A stretch of 12,942 nucleotides of DNA from Erythrobacter sp. UBA3075 (GTDB lineage: Bacteria; Pseudomonadota; Alphaproteobacteria; Sphingomonadales; Sphingomonadaceae). The notes under the pieces are model-generated. The model was not told the origin of the DNA. It made no database searches and saw nothing but the letters and a program-made list of their open reading frames with translations. Made by a program: the position numbers and the translations under genes. Positions 6,134 through 12,942 of the stretch are shown here, one piece after another. The stretch is taken from assembly GCA_002367375.1 (NCBI GenBank), contig DFBR01000129.1:8086-21027 (forward strand), read 5' to 3'. Numbering within the stretch: position 1 is the first letter of the stretch; the number at the start of each line of letters is the position of its first letter.

Positions 6134-7762
6134 TTGTTCAAGGATCACGAAGGCGAACCGCAGAAGTCGGAAGGCGATTATCCGCCTGCCGAGCTGACGC
6201 TTGCCCAAGTCATGGACGACGAAAAACTTCCTGCATCAGAGCTGCGCTCGCGGCGACGGATTGCGCGCATGTCGTCGCTCTCCAGTCGTTATGGCGAATG
6301 GCGAACACGCGCCTCTTCCAAACTTGCCGAGCTCGACCTTGCGCCAAACTTGGCAGATGACATCGGTTCGCGCAGATGGCTGCGCGGTGTGGTGACACTT
6401 GTTGGCCTGTCAGTTGTGGCAGTGGCAGCATGGCCCGGATTTTCTGCGGTGGAAGCCGCACCCGCTATGCAAATTGACGATTCCGTGCGCGATGAATTCC
6501 GCAGCCAGATGATCATGCCGCTTGCGCTTGGCGCTGATAGCGGACGTAGCATGGGCGCGACTTTTGCCGTGGCCGATCTCGACAGTGCGCCGGAACGCCC
6601 GCGGCTCGACCTGGTGGCGACCCTGGCGCAAGGCGACGGCTTTGACCGGATGTTGCGCCGTGCCGGTGTCGGCGCTGAGGAAGCGCGTATGATTGCCAGC
6701 ATGGTCGGTGAGGCGATCCCGCTGGACGACATCGAATCCGGAACGCAAATTGATATTACGCTGGGCCGCCGCGCTTCGTCCGATGTGCCGCGCCCCGTTG
6801 ATGCGCTGTCTTTCCGCGCCCGTTTCGACATGCAATTGGCAGTTGAGCGGCGCGATGGCGATCTGGTGCTCGATCCGCGCCCGATCATGGTCGATGCCAC
6901 GCCATTGCGCGTGCGCGGCACGGTGGGCGATAGCCTTTACCGTTCGGCCCGCGCGGTCGGCGCTCCGCCAAGCGCGGTGCAGGAATATTTGCGCACTATC
7001 GGGCAAGAGATCAATCTTGACCGCGATATCAGCGCCGGCGACGAATTCGACATGATCATTGATTATCGCCGCGCCGCAACGGGTGAAATCGAAGTGGGCG
7101 ATTTGCTGTATGCGGCTGTCATCCGTGATGACCGGCCACGGCTGCAGCTCATGCGCTTCGGGCGCGAAGGGCATTTTTTCAGCGCGGCAGGCGAAGGCGC
7201 GCGGCGTGAAGGCCTGGTCCGGCCCGTGCCGGGAGCGATCTCTTCACGCTACGGAATGCGCCGCCACCCGATCCTGGGCTACCGCCGGATGCACTCGGGC
7301 CTCGATTTCCGCGCTCGGCACGGCACGCCGATTTACGCTGCCACAGATGGCACAGTGAATTTTTCAGGGCGCAATGGCGGCTATGGCAATTTCGTCCGCA
7401 TCCGCCATGGCGGGGGTCTGTCGACGGGCTATGCCCATATGAGCCGCATTGCCGTGCGCAATGGCCAGAGTGTCGAGCGCGGGCAGGTGATCGGTTATGT
7501 CGGCTCCACTGGCCTCTCCACCGGGCCGCATCTGCATTATGAAATGTATCGCAATGGGCAGAAGATTGACCCGTCCAGCGTCCAATTCGTCACCCGCGCA
7601 CAGCTATCGCGCGACCAGCTGACCAATTTTCGCGAGCAACTCTTGCGGCTGCAAATGGTTGAGGCGGGCGCCGCGCTTTCCGAATTACCGCCTGATCCAG
7701 GCATGAGTGAAGAGCCGGTCCGCGAAATTGACCGGATCGAGAACCGCCAACGCGTCGACTGA
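6134..7762 (+). CDS. membrane-anchored M23 family peptidoglycan endopeptidase
   Basis: The protein has 542 residues. A charged cytoplasmic N-terminus of about 80 residues precedes one membrane segment (about 82-103, GVVTLVGLSVVAVAAW). The rest is periplasmic: a linker, an OapA/LysM-like region near 160-210 (LAQGDGFDRMLRRAGV), and a C-terminal LytM-type M23 domain (about 360-485). The zinc and catalytic residues are all present: His387 and Asp391 in HSGLD, His435 in YAHM, and His466 and His468 in GPHLHYE. An active DD-endopeptidase that cuts peptide cross-links in the wall is therefore likely. I chose the TTG at 6134 because AAGGAG lies seven bases before it; a GTG at 6110 lies upstream of that site and is less likely. 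The promoter region carries the CtrA box, which would fit growth- or division-timed wall cleavage. hemB follows after 56 bases with no clear terminator. Confidence 0.9.
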   Translation: MFKDHEGEPQKSEGDYPPAELTLAQVMDDEKLPASELRSRRRIARMSSLSSRYGEWRTRASSKLAELDLAPNLADDIGSRRWLRGVVTLVGLSVVAVAAWPGFSAVEAAPAMQIDDSVRDEFRSQMIMPLALGADSGRSMGATFAVADLDSAPERPRLDLVATLAQGDGFDRMLRRAGVGAEEARMIASMVGEAIPLDDIESGTQIDITLGRRASSDVPRPVDALSFRARFDMQLAVERRDGDLVLDPRPIMVDATPLRVRGTVGDSLYRSARAVGAPPSAVQEYLRTIGQEINLDRDISAGDEFDMIIDYRRAATGEIEVGDLLYAAVIRDDRPRLQLMRFGREGHFFSAAGEGARREGLVRPVPGAISSRYGMRRHPILGYRRMHSGLDFRARHGTPIYAATDGTVNFSGRNGGYGNFVRIRHGGGLSTGYAHMSRIAVRNGQSVERGQVIGYVGSTGLSTGPHLHYEMYRNGQKIDPSSVQFVTRAQLSRDQLTNFREQLLRLQMVEAGAALSELPPDPGMSEEPVREIDRIENRQRVD

Positions 7763-7818
7763 ACGCAAACATTCTCCCGCATTGCTCGATTCGCGCTTTT
7801 CCGGCAGGACCCTCCACC

Positions 7819-8814
7819 ATGAACAGAAGCTACCCCAACACGCGGTTACGGCGCACTCGGGCCAGTGCCTGGAGCCGCGCCATGGTGCGCGAAACTGTGC
7901 TGACCCCCGCAGATTTGATCTGGCCACTATTCGTGACCGAAGGCGAAGGCGTCGAAGAGCCCGTCGCCAGCCTGCCCGGTGTTTCCCGCTGGTCGGTTGA
8001 CGCCATTGCGGCACGCGCGAAAGAGGCTGTGGATCTTGGCATTCCGTGCATCGCGCTATTTCCCAATACGCAGGACGGCCTGCGCAGCGATGACGGGGCC
8101 GAAGCGCTTAATCCCGACAACCTCATGTGCCGTGCAATCAAGGCAGTGAAAGACGCTTGCGGCAATGATATCGGCGTGCTGACCGATGTCGCGCTCGATC
8201 CCTACACGACGCATGGGCAGGACGGGTTGGTGAATGACGCCGACTATGTCGTGAATGACGATACCGTCGCCGTGCTGGTCGATCAGGCGATAAATCAGGC
8301 CGAAGCGGGCGCAGATATTATCGCTCCGTCAGACATGATGGATGGCCGCGTCCACGCGATCCGTATGGCATTGGAAATGGGCGGGCATCACAATGTCCAG
8401 ATCATGGCCTATGCCGCCAAATTTGCCTCGGCCTTCTACGGCCCTTTCCGCGATGCTGTCGGGAGCGGCGACAGGCTGGTGGGCGACAAGAAGACCTATC
8501 AGATGGACCCGGCCAACGGCGATGAAGCACTGGCTGAGATTGCCCTCGATATTGCCGAAGGCGCGGACAGTGTGATGGTGAAGCCGGGGCTGGCCTATCT
8601 CGACATTATCTGGCGAGCGAAACAGCGTTTTCACGTGCCCGTCTATGCCTATCAGGTGAGCGGCGAATATGCGCTGATCGAGGCGGGCGCGGCAGTCGGG
8701 GCAGGAGACCGCGATGCGCTGCTGATGGAAAAGCTGATCGCTTTCAAGCGCGCGGGATGCAGCGGCATTCTGACTTATCATGCTCCGCTTGCGGCACGAT
8801 TGCTCAATGGCTGA
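7819..8814 (+). CDS. hemB: delta-aminolevulinic acid dehydratase (porphobilinogen synthase)
   Basis: HemB condenses two molecules of 5-aminolevulinate to porphobilinogen in the cytoplasm, the first common step of heme and other tetrapyrroles. The 331 residues match the usual length. The two Schiff-base lysines are visible: Lys201 in MAYAAKFASAFYGPF and Lys255 in VMVKPG. The metal-site segment is DVALDPYTTHGQDG, with Asp123, Asp127 and Asp135 where zinc-type enzymes have cysteines. This is therefore a magnesium- or potassium-dependent type, common in alphaproteobacteria. The ATG at 7819 has AGGA about nine bases upstream. The end overlaps the start of the next gene by eight bases (ATGGCTGA), so the two are translationally linked. 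It probably heads, or continues from the M23 gene, an operon of four or five genes. Confidence 0.97.
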   Translation: MNRSYPNTRLRRTRASAWSRAMVRETVLTPADLIWPLFVTEGEGVEEPVASLPGVSRWSVDAIAARAKEAVDLGIPCIALFPNTQDGLRSDDGAEALNPDNLMCRAIKAVKDACGNDIGVLTDVALDPYTTHGQDGLVNDADYVVNDDTVAVLVDQAINQAEAGADIIAPSDMMDGRVHAIRMALEMGGHHNVQIMAYAAKFASAFYGPFRDAVGSGDRLVGDKKTYQMDPANGDEALAEIALDIAEGADSVMVKPGLAYLDIIWRAKQRFHVPVYAYQVSGEYALIEAGAAVGAGDRDALLMEKLIAFKRAGCSGILTYHAPLAARLLNG

Positions 8815-9385
8815 TTTCCGATTTGAGTCAGATCGTCTGGTTCTGCGCGACTGGCGCACCGACGATTGGGCCGAGCAATGGCGTGTTACCAATACGCCTG
8901 CGGTCATGCGTTGGCTTGGTGGGTCGTTGGATGAAGACGGGCGAGCGAAACAGATTGCGCGGATAGAAAATTGCAATATTGCCAATGGCTTCTGCTTCTG
9001 GGTGGTCGAGCGCAAGGCCGATGCCGGGCATCTCTCGGGCGAAATGCTCGGTATGTGTGGTCTCAAGCGCGCTGATGCACCCGCAAGCTCGGTAACCGGC
9101 ACCATGGAAGTGGGTTGGCGATTGCGCGAGGATGCCTGGGGCCATGGCTATGCCAAGGAAGCGGCAATCGCGGCACTGGACCTCGCCTTCAACCGCTTTG
9201 GCGCTGATGAAGTTGTCGCCCTGACGGTAGATGGCAATGCCCCGAGCTGGGGCCTGATGAAAAGATTGGGAATGCAGCGCCGCATTGACCTTGATTATAC
9301 CGATTCGCGTTATGGCGAGGATCTGAACCCGACAATCGTCTATTCCACCACTGCGGAGCAATGGGGGCAATGCGCCAATGACTGA
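8807..9385 (+). CDS. GNAT family N-acetyltransferase (RimJ/RimL-like)
   Basis: This is a 192-residue protein of the Acetyltransf_3 branch of GNAT enzymes, which move an acetyl group from acetyl-CoA to an amine or to a protein N-terminus. It begins with the typical SDRLVLRDWRTDDW. The acetyl-CoA site is VGWRLREDAWGHGYAKEA (about 102-119), with the GHGYA pyrophosphate loop. The NAPSWGLMKRLGM segment (144-156) corresponds to the C-terminal cofactor-binding helix. The substrate cannot be told. The ATG at 8807 was chosen because the alignment with the family starts there; an upstream ATG at 8780 would lie well inside hemB. The gene overlaps both neighbours by eight bases, and no strong ribosome site is needed if translation is coupled. 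Confidence 0.9.
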   Translation: MADFRFESDRLVLRDWRTDDWAEQWRVTNTPAVMRWLGGSLDEDGRAKQIARIENCNIANGFCFWVVERKADAGHLSGEMLGMCGLKRADAPASSVTGTMEVGWRLREDAWGHGYAKEAAIAALDLAFNRFGADEVVALTVDGNAPSWGLMKRLGMQRRIDLDYTDSRYGEDLNPTIVYSTTAEQWGQCAND

Positions 9386-11597
9386 AACACATGCCACAGG
9401 CGGACATCCGCGCCGCTGGCTCTTCACACTGACCATTCTGGCAGGCAGTTTCCTGCTGTTTCTTGTGCAGCCGATGGTTGCGCGCATGGCTCTGCCAAGG
9501 CTGGGCGGCGCGCCCAATGTCTGGAACAGCGCCATGCTGGTGTATCAGGCGCTGCTGCTGGGCGGATATGCCTATGCGCACTGGATCGGTCGTTTCTCGC
9601 TCGCGCGGCAGGGAATGATCCATATCGCCGTGCTGTTGCTGGGCGGCTTGACCTTGCCGCTGGCGCTGGCCGAAATTGCCCCGCCCGCGCCGGGTTGGGA
9701 AGCCCTGTGGGTGCCATGGCTGTTCATGCTGACCGTCGGTCCGGCATTCTTCGCCATTTCCGCGCAAGCCCCGCTTATCCAGCGCTGGTTCGCTGCGCAT
9801 CCGGGTGCGGGAAACCCCTATCCGCTTTACGCCGCGAGCAATCTGGGCAGTTTTGCCGGATTGCTGACCTATCCGCTGCTGGCAGAGCCGCTGCTCTCGA
9901 TTGGCTCGCAAAGTCTCTACTGGGCGTTTGGTTATGGGCTGCTGATCGTGCTCGTGATTACCGCCGTGATGGCCCGTCGCGGGCTTGCGACGCCGCGCGA
10001 AGTGGCACAGCAAAATGACGACACGCCGGCCCATCGCAGCGGGTGGAAAACGGTGCTTTTGTGGCTTGCCCTGTCAGCGGTGCCTTCGGGCCTGATGCTC
10101 TCGACCACGACATTCCTTACCACCGATATCATGGCGATGCCGCTGTTGTGGGTGATCCCGCTGGGGCTGTATCTGCTGAGCTTCTCTATCGCTTTTGCCG
10201 AAAAGCGTGTGATTGCGGGCGTGTTCGTGTTCCTCGCGCCGGTGGTATTGCTGGTCGATGGTTCGATCTCGATGTTCTCGGCTGGCCGCGCGGACCTGCT
10301 TGCCGCTGTGGCGAGTGTCGTCCTGTTGTTCGTAACTGCGGTTGCCCTGCACTCGCGTCTGTATGAGAAACGCCCGCCGGCAAACGAGTTGACGCGCTTC
10401 TACCTCGTGATGTCCGCTGGCGGCGCATTGGGCGGATTGTTCACCGCATTGATCGCGCCCGTGCTGTTCGACTGGACGTGGGAGCATCCGCTGCTGATTT
10501 TGGCTGCGGCGGCCCTGTTGCCGCTCGGCCCTTGGAAACGCCTGATCGGAGACAGGTTCAGCAATCCGCGCATGGCGTTGATCTTGCTGGCCGCGACATT
10601 GCTGATCGTGTTCAATGCCGCGCTCGGAGTCTTCGCATCCACATTGGCGCATTCGCAGCTAACCGCGCTGCAATGGGCAGCACTCCTGGGCGTATTGTTC
10701 CTGGCAGTGGTGCTGGCCGCCCGGCGCTGGTCCTTCGTGCTGGCTTGCGCGGCGCTCCTGCTGTCGCTGGGCGGCATCTCCAATTTGAAAACGAGCTTTG
10801 AGGGGGACCGCGAGCGCAGCTATTTCGGGATTTACTCGCTGCGTGAGGAACCCGATGGCGACCGCCTGCTGATGCACGGCACCACGATCCACGGTGTCCA
10901 GCGTGCCGGTGATGAAGCGGCTGAGGAGCCGACCGCCTATTATGGGCGCAATTCAGGTGTTGGCCGTTCGCTATTGCAGGCCAATGCCATGTTCGGGGCG
11001 GGCGCACGGATCGGCGTGGTCGGTCTCGGCGTCGGCACGCTCGCTTGTTACCGCGAGGAGGGGCAGGACTGGACCTTCTTCGAGATCGACCCCGAGGTGC
11101 TGCATTATTCGGATCGCGGCGAATTCACCTATCTTTCCCGCTGCGCACCAGACAGCCCGGTAGTGATCGGTGATGCGCGGCTGGAACTGAAGGAAATGGC
11201 AGCGGATCGTTTCGACATTCTGGTGATTGACGCGTTCAGCTCGGATGCCATTCCGCTCCACCTGCTTACGGCAGAGGCGATGGACATTTACCTGCGCTCG
11301 TTGAGCGAGGATGGCCTGCTGGTGATGCATATCTCCAACAATTACATCCATCTTGAGCCGGTCATTTCGCAATTGGCAATTTCGCGCGGGCTTACCGCGC
11401 GGCTGCGTGCGGATGGTGAGCAGCAGGATGCGGAGCTGTTTGCTTCGACCTGGGTGGCGCTGGCGCGCGACCCGGACCGTCTTGCCGCGCTTGAAGCTGA
11501 AGGCGGCTGGCGCGAGCTGGAGGAGCCGGAAGGTCCTGTGTGGACTGACGATTACGCCTCGATCCTGCCCTATCTTGTATGGGGGAACTTCCTGTGA
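9378..11597 (+). CDS. multi-pass membrane protein fused to a spermidine-synthase-like domain
   Basis: The protein has 739 residues. The first 460 or so form many hydrophobic helices, the membrane half annotated as 'fused MFS/spermidine synthase', beginning RRWLFTLTILAGSFLLFLVQPM. The soluble part (about 540-720) is a Rossmann, aminopropyltransferase-like domain: VVGLGVGTLACY near 545, the acidic strand end FFEIDPEV, a GDARLEL segment and ILVIDAFSSDAIPLHLLT (Asp618). The domain keeps the nucleotide-binding features but not the usual STDP segment that follows the catalytic Asp in true SpeE proteins. I would therefore not assume that it makes spermidine. It may use decarboxylated or plain S-adenosylmethionine on an unknown membrane-linked substrate. 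It starts within the GNAT gene (ATGACTGA, eight-base overlap) and its stop overlaps the next start. The family identification is good; the function is unknown. Confidence 0.88.
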   Translation: MTETHATGGHPRRWLFTLTILAGSFLLFLVQPMVARMALPRLGGAPNVWNSAMLVYQALLLGGYAYAHWIGRFSLARQGMIHIAVLLLGGLTLPLALAEIAPPAPGWEALWVPWLFMLTVGPAFFAISAQAPLIQRWFAAHPGAGNPYPLYAASNLGSFAGLLTYPLLAEPLLSIGSQSLYWAFGYGLLIVLVITAVMARRGLATPREVAQQNDDTPAHRSGWKTVLLWLALSAVPSGLMLSTTTFLTTDIMAMPLLWVIPLGLYLLSFSIAFAEKRVIAGVFVFLAPVVLLVDGSISMFSAGRADLLAAVASVVLLFVTAVALHSRLYEKRPPANELTRFYLVMSAGGALGGLFTALIAPVLFDWTWEHPLLILAAAALLPLGPWKRLIGDRFSNPRMALILLAATLLIVFNAALGVFASTLAHSQLTALQWAALLGVLFLAVVLAARRWSFVLACAALLLSLGGISNLKTSFEGDRERSYFGIYSLREEPDGDRLLMHGTTIHGVQRAGDEAAEEPTAYYGRNSGVGRSLLQANAMFGAGARIGVVGLGVGTLACYREEGQDWTFFEIDPEVLHYSDRGEFTYLSRCAPDSPVVIGDARLELKEMAADRFDILVIDAFSSDAIPLHLLTAEAMDIYLRSLSEDGLLVMHISNNYIHLEPVISQLAISRGLTARLRADGEQQDAELFASTWVALARDPDRLAALEAEGGWRELEEPEGPVWTDDYASILPYLVWGNFL

Positions 11598-12169
11598 TCG
11601 AGGCGATTGGCAGAGATGAGCGCTTTCCCGGTGCGACGATCATGGAATTTGAGGGGAAAGTCCCGCAAATCCACGAAAGCGCCTTTGTTGCCCCGGGCGC
11701 GCGGATCATTGGCGATGTAACAATCGGTCCCGAAGCGAGCGTCTGGTACAATTGCGTATTGCGCGGCGACATTCACAAGATCGTGGTGGGCGCACGCAGC
11801 AATGTGCAGGACGGCAGCGTCTTCCACGTCGAAGGCCCGCGCCCTGATACCGATGGCCAGCCGACAATCGTCGGAGAGGATTGTGTCATCGGACACATGG
11901 CAGTCGTCCACGGTTGCCAGCTGGCGGATCGCGCATTTATTGGCATGGGCGCGGTCGCGATGGATGGCTCGCGCATTGCCGAAGGCGGGATGCTGGGGGC
12001 GGGCGCTTTGCTCAGCCCCGGCAAGAAAATCGGTGAAGGCGAAATCTGGATTGGTCGCCCGGCGAAATACTATCGCACGCAGGACGAAGCGCAGATCGCC
12101 AAGATCAAGTTCCAGACGCGGCGCTATTGCGATCTGGCGCAGAAGCATTTGGCCCAAATCACAGGCTGA
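11594..12169 (+). CDS. gamma-class carbonic anhydrase-like hexapeptide-repeat protein
   Basis: This is a left-handed beta-helix protein of about 191 residues, from the gamma carbonic anhydrase / YrdA / PaaY group that forms trimers with metal between subunits. Family residues are in place (numbered from the GTG): Arg57 and Asp59 in LRGDIHKI, Gln72 and Asp73 in NVQDGS, and the three metal histidines His78, His101 and His106. Carbonic anhydrase activity is possible, but many relatives with these residues show little activity. The end (GRPAKYYR, then a helix) is typical. I prefer the GTG at 11594: it overlaps the preceding stop as GTGA and has GGGGGA six bases upstream. The in-frame ATG at 11579 has no ribosome site and would overlap by 19 bases; an ATG at 11642 is also possible. 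It is probably the last gene of the hemB operon. Confidence 0.9.
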   Translation: MIEAIGRDERFPGATIMEFEGKVPQIHESAFVAPGARIIGDVTIGPEASVWYNCVLRGDIHKIVVGARSNVQDGSVFHVEGPRPDTDGQPTIVGEDCVIGHMAVVHGCQLADRAFIGMGAVAMDGSRIAEGGMLGAGALLSPGKKIGEGEIWIGRPAKYYRTQDEAQIAKIKFQTRRYCDLAQKHLAQITG

Positions 12170-12185
12170 GTTGCGCGGCGCAACT
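12169..12185 (+). terminator. weak hairpin between convergent genes
   Basis: AGTTGCG (12169-12175) pairs perfectly with CGCAACT (12179-12185) around a CGG loop, starting in the stop codon of the carbonic anhydrase-like gene. No T run follows. It lies in the 49-base gap between two convergent genes and could help end transcription from either side, but it is weak. Confidence 0.35.
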
Positions 12186-12218
12186 TCCCGAAACTGCAAG
12201 AGTCGAAAGCGCCCGCGT

Positions 12219-12869
12219 TCAGCCACCCGAGCGAACTGAGCGACGCTCGATCAGCAACGCCGAGAGCAGCAGGCCAGAGCAAATGGCAACCGCTATCCAT
12301 GGTGTGCTGGCTCTGTAATAGGAAAATGACAAAGCTCCACTTACAGCTCCCGCAGCAAGTCCGACCCACAGGCCAATCGCGCTAAATCTTCCTTCTTCGC
12401 TGTTCCCCAACAAACGTGCCGCTAGCCCTTGGCCAAAACGCACCAAAGCGCCAGTCATATACGTAACTCCGACTTTGACCTCACCATCGCGTCGAAAGAC
12501 GTTGTTGATCGCACCCATCGCTATCACCGCCGCGCCAATGAAGCCGGTCTGCCAGAATTGGTCGAGCACAGCCGCAACAAACAAGAGGCAAAAGGCAAGT
12601 GACAATACCGCCGTCTTTCGCCAGCGCCCGCCCCATTCAGAGAACAATGCGCCCAACACAACGCCCAGAACGAAACCGCTGACCAGGCCGGCAGGCATGA
12701 GCGCGGCGTCGAAATCGTTTGAAAGATCTATACCAAGTCGCGTCGTATTTCCTGACATGAATGAAGCGAAATATCCGCCTGCAGACAGAAATCCTGCGGC
12801 ATCGACGAACCCTGCCAAGGCTGCGAGACCGATGGCCAAATATTTTCGTGGTTGATCAAGACTAATCAC
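12219..12869 (-). CDS. DUF1275 (YoaK family) integral membrane protein
   Basis: The protein has 216 residues and is mostly hydrophobic, with about six membrane segments. It carries the family signature near its start: AGFVDAAGFLSAGGYFASFMSGNTTRLG (residues about 19-46). A charged, conserved loop in the middle (NNVFRRDGEVKVGVTYMTG) is also typical. The transport or other role of DUF1275 proteins is not established. The only ordinary start codon before the first membrane helix is the GTG at 12867-12869; a stop lies in frame at 12891-12893, so the N-terminus cannot extend much. No clear ribosome site is seen. It converges on the carbonic anhydrase-like gene and seems to be transcribed alone. In the 73 bases upstream, to the window edge, I see no convincing promoter. 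Confidence 0.9.
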   Translation of the reverse strand: MISLDQPRKYLAIGLAALAGFVDAAGFLSAGGYFASFMSGNTTRLGIDLSNDFDAALMPAGLVSGFVLGVVLGALFSEWGGRWRKTAVLSLAFCLLFVAAVLDQFWQTGFIGAAVIAMGAINNVFRRDGEVKVGVTYMTGALVRFGQGLAARLLGNSEEGRFSAIGLWVGLAAGAVSGALSFSYYRASTPWIAVAICSGLLLSALLIERRSVRSGG

Positions 12870-12942
12870 AAGCGCGGCAATGCAACGCTCTTAGCTTGGT
12901 TTCAATCTCGAATTAGCGCTCGCAGGACCACGATCCGGCCTG

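Noticed and set aside
7763-7818. A terminator or promoter between the M23 gene and hemB.
   Set aside because: I found no stem of useful length and no convincing -35/-10 pair in these 56 bases.
10074-10652. A 192-codon minus-strand frame inside the fused membrane protein gene, together with similar frames at 9189-10034 and 8329-9105.
   Set aside because: The products are rich in Arg, Gln and His with no domain, the usual look of antisense shadows in GC-rich genes.
9378-11597. Naming the fused membrane protein speE.
   Set aside because: The domain resembles aminopropyltransferases but lacks the standard active-site segment, and the membrane half is absent from true SpeE.
1-12942. Mobile elements, CRISPR arrays, tRNA or rRNA genes, defence or toxin-antitoxin modules.
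   Set aside because: No terminal repeats, transposase, regularly spaced direct repeats or cloverleaf-like sequence was seen; all large genes belong to ordinary chromosomal families.

Overview
The window is a compact, moderately GC-rich stretch of bacterial chromosome. It looks alphaproteobacterial, most likely Sphingomonadales and perhaps an Erythrobacter-like genus. The grounds are gene content and order: a Suv3-like RNA helicase, an S4-domain protein, a seven-iron ferredoxin (FdxA) and CarD in a row on one strand; a HemB of the type with aspartates in the metal site; DUF2807 and small acidic lipoproteins; and a perfect CtrA-type box. The genus is inference. I see no insertion sequence, phage gene, CRISPR array, tRNA or rRNA.

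Layout. Positions 1-449 (+) hold the C-terminal part of a Sua5-type threonylcarbamoyl-AMP synthase, cut by the window edge. From 446 to 5926 all genes are on the minus strand. In their direction of transcription they are: the Suv3-like helicase (5926-3269), an S4-domain protein starting one base after it (3267-3010), fdxA 56 bases further on (2953-2615), carD behind its own leader (2351-1818) and a strong terminator, a DUF2807 beta-solenoid lipoprotein (1646-888) with another terminator, and a small coiled-coil lipoprotein (781-446) whose stop codon overlaps that of the Sua5 gene.

A divergent intergenic region (5927-6133) separates this block from a plus-strand block. It carries a perfect TTAA-N7-TTAAC box. 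The plus block runs: a membrane-anchored M23 peptidoglycan endopeptidase (TTG start, 6134-7762), hemB (7819-8814), a GNAT acetyltransferase, a large membrane protein fused to a spermidine-synthase-like domain, and a gamma-class carbonic anhydrase-like protein. From hemB onward the genes overlap by 8, 8 and about 4 bases, so they are probably one translationally coupled operon. A convergent DUF1275 membrane protein (12869-12219, minus) closes the window.

How the genes fit together. The minus block is mainly RNA handling and transcription control (helicase, S4 protein, CarD), a ferredoxin and two envelope lipoproteins. The plus block starts with a cell-wall hydrolase that may be under cell-cycle control, followed by heme synthesis and three metabolic genes whose joint purpose is not evident. 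I found no clear new defence or mobile system. The observations most worth following are the CtrA box, the overlapping hemB operon with its unusual fused protein, and the terminator hairpin just in front of the small lipoprotein gene.
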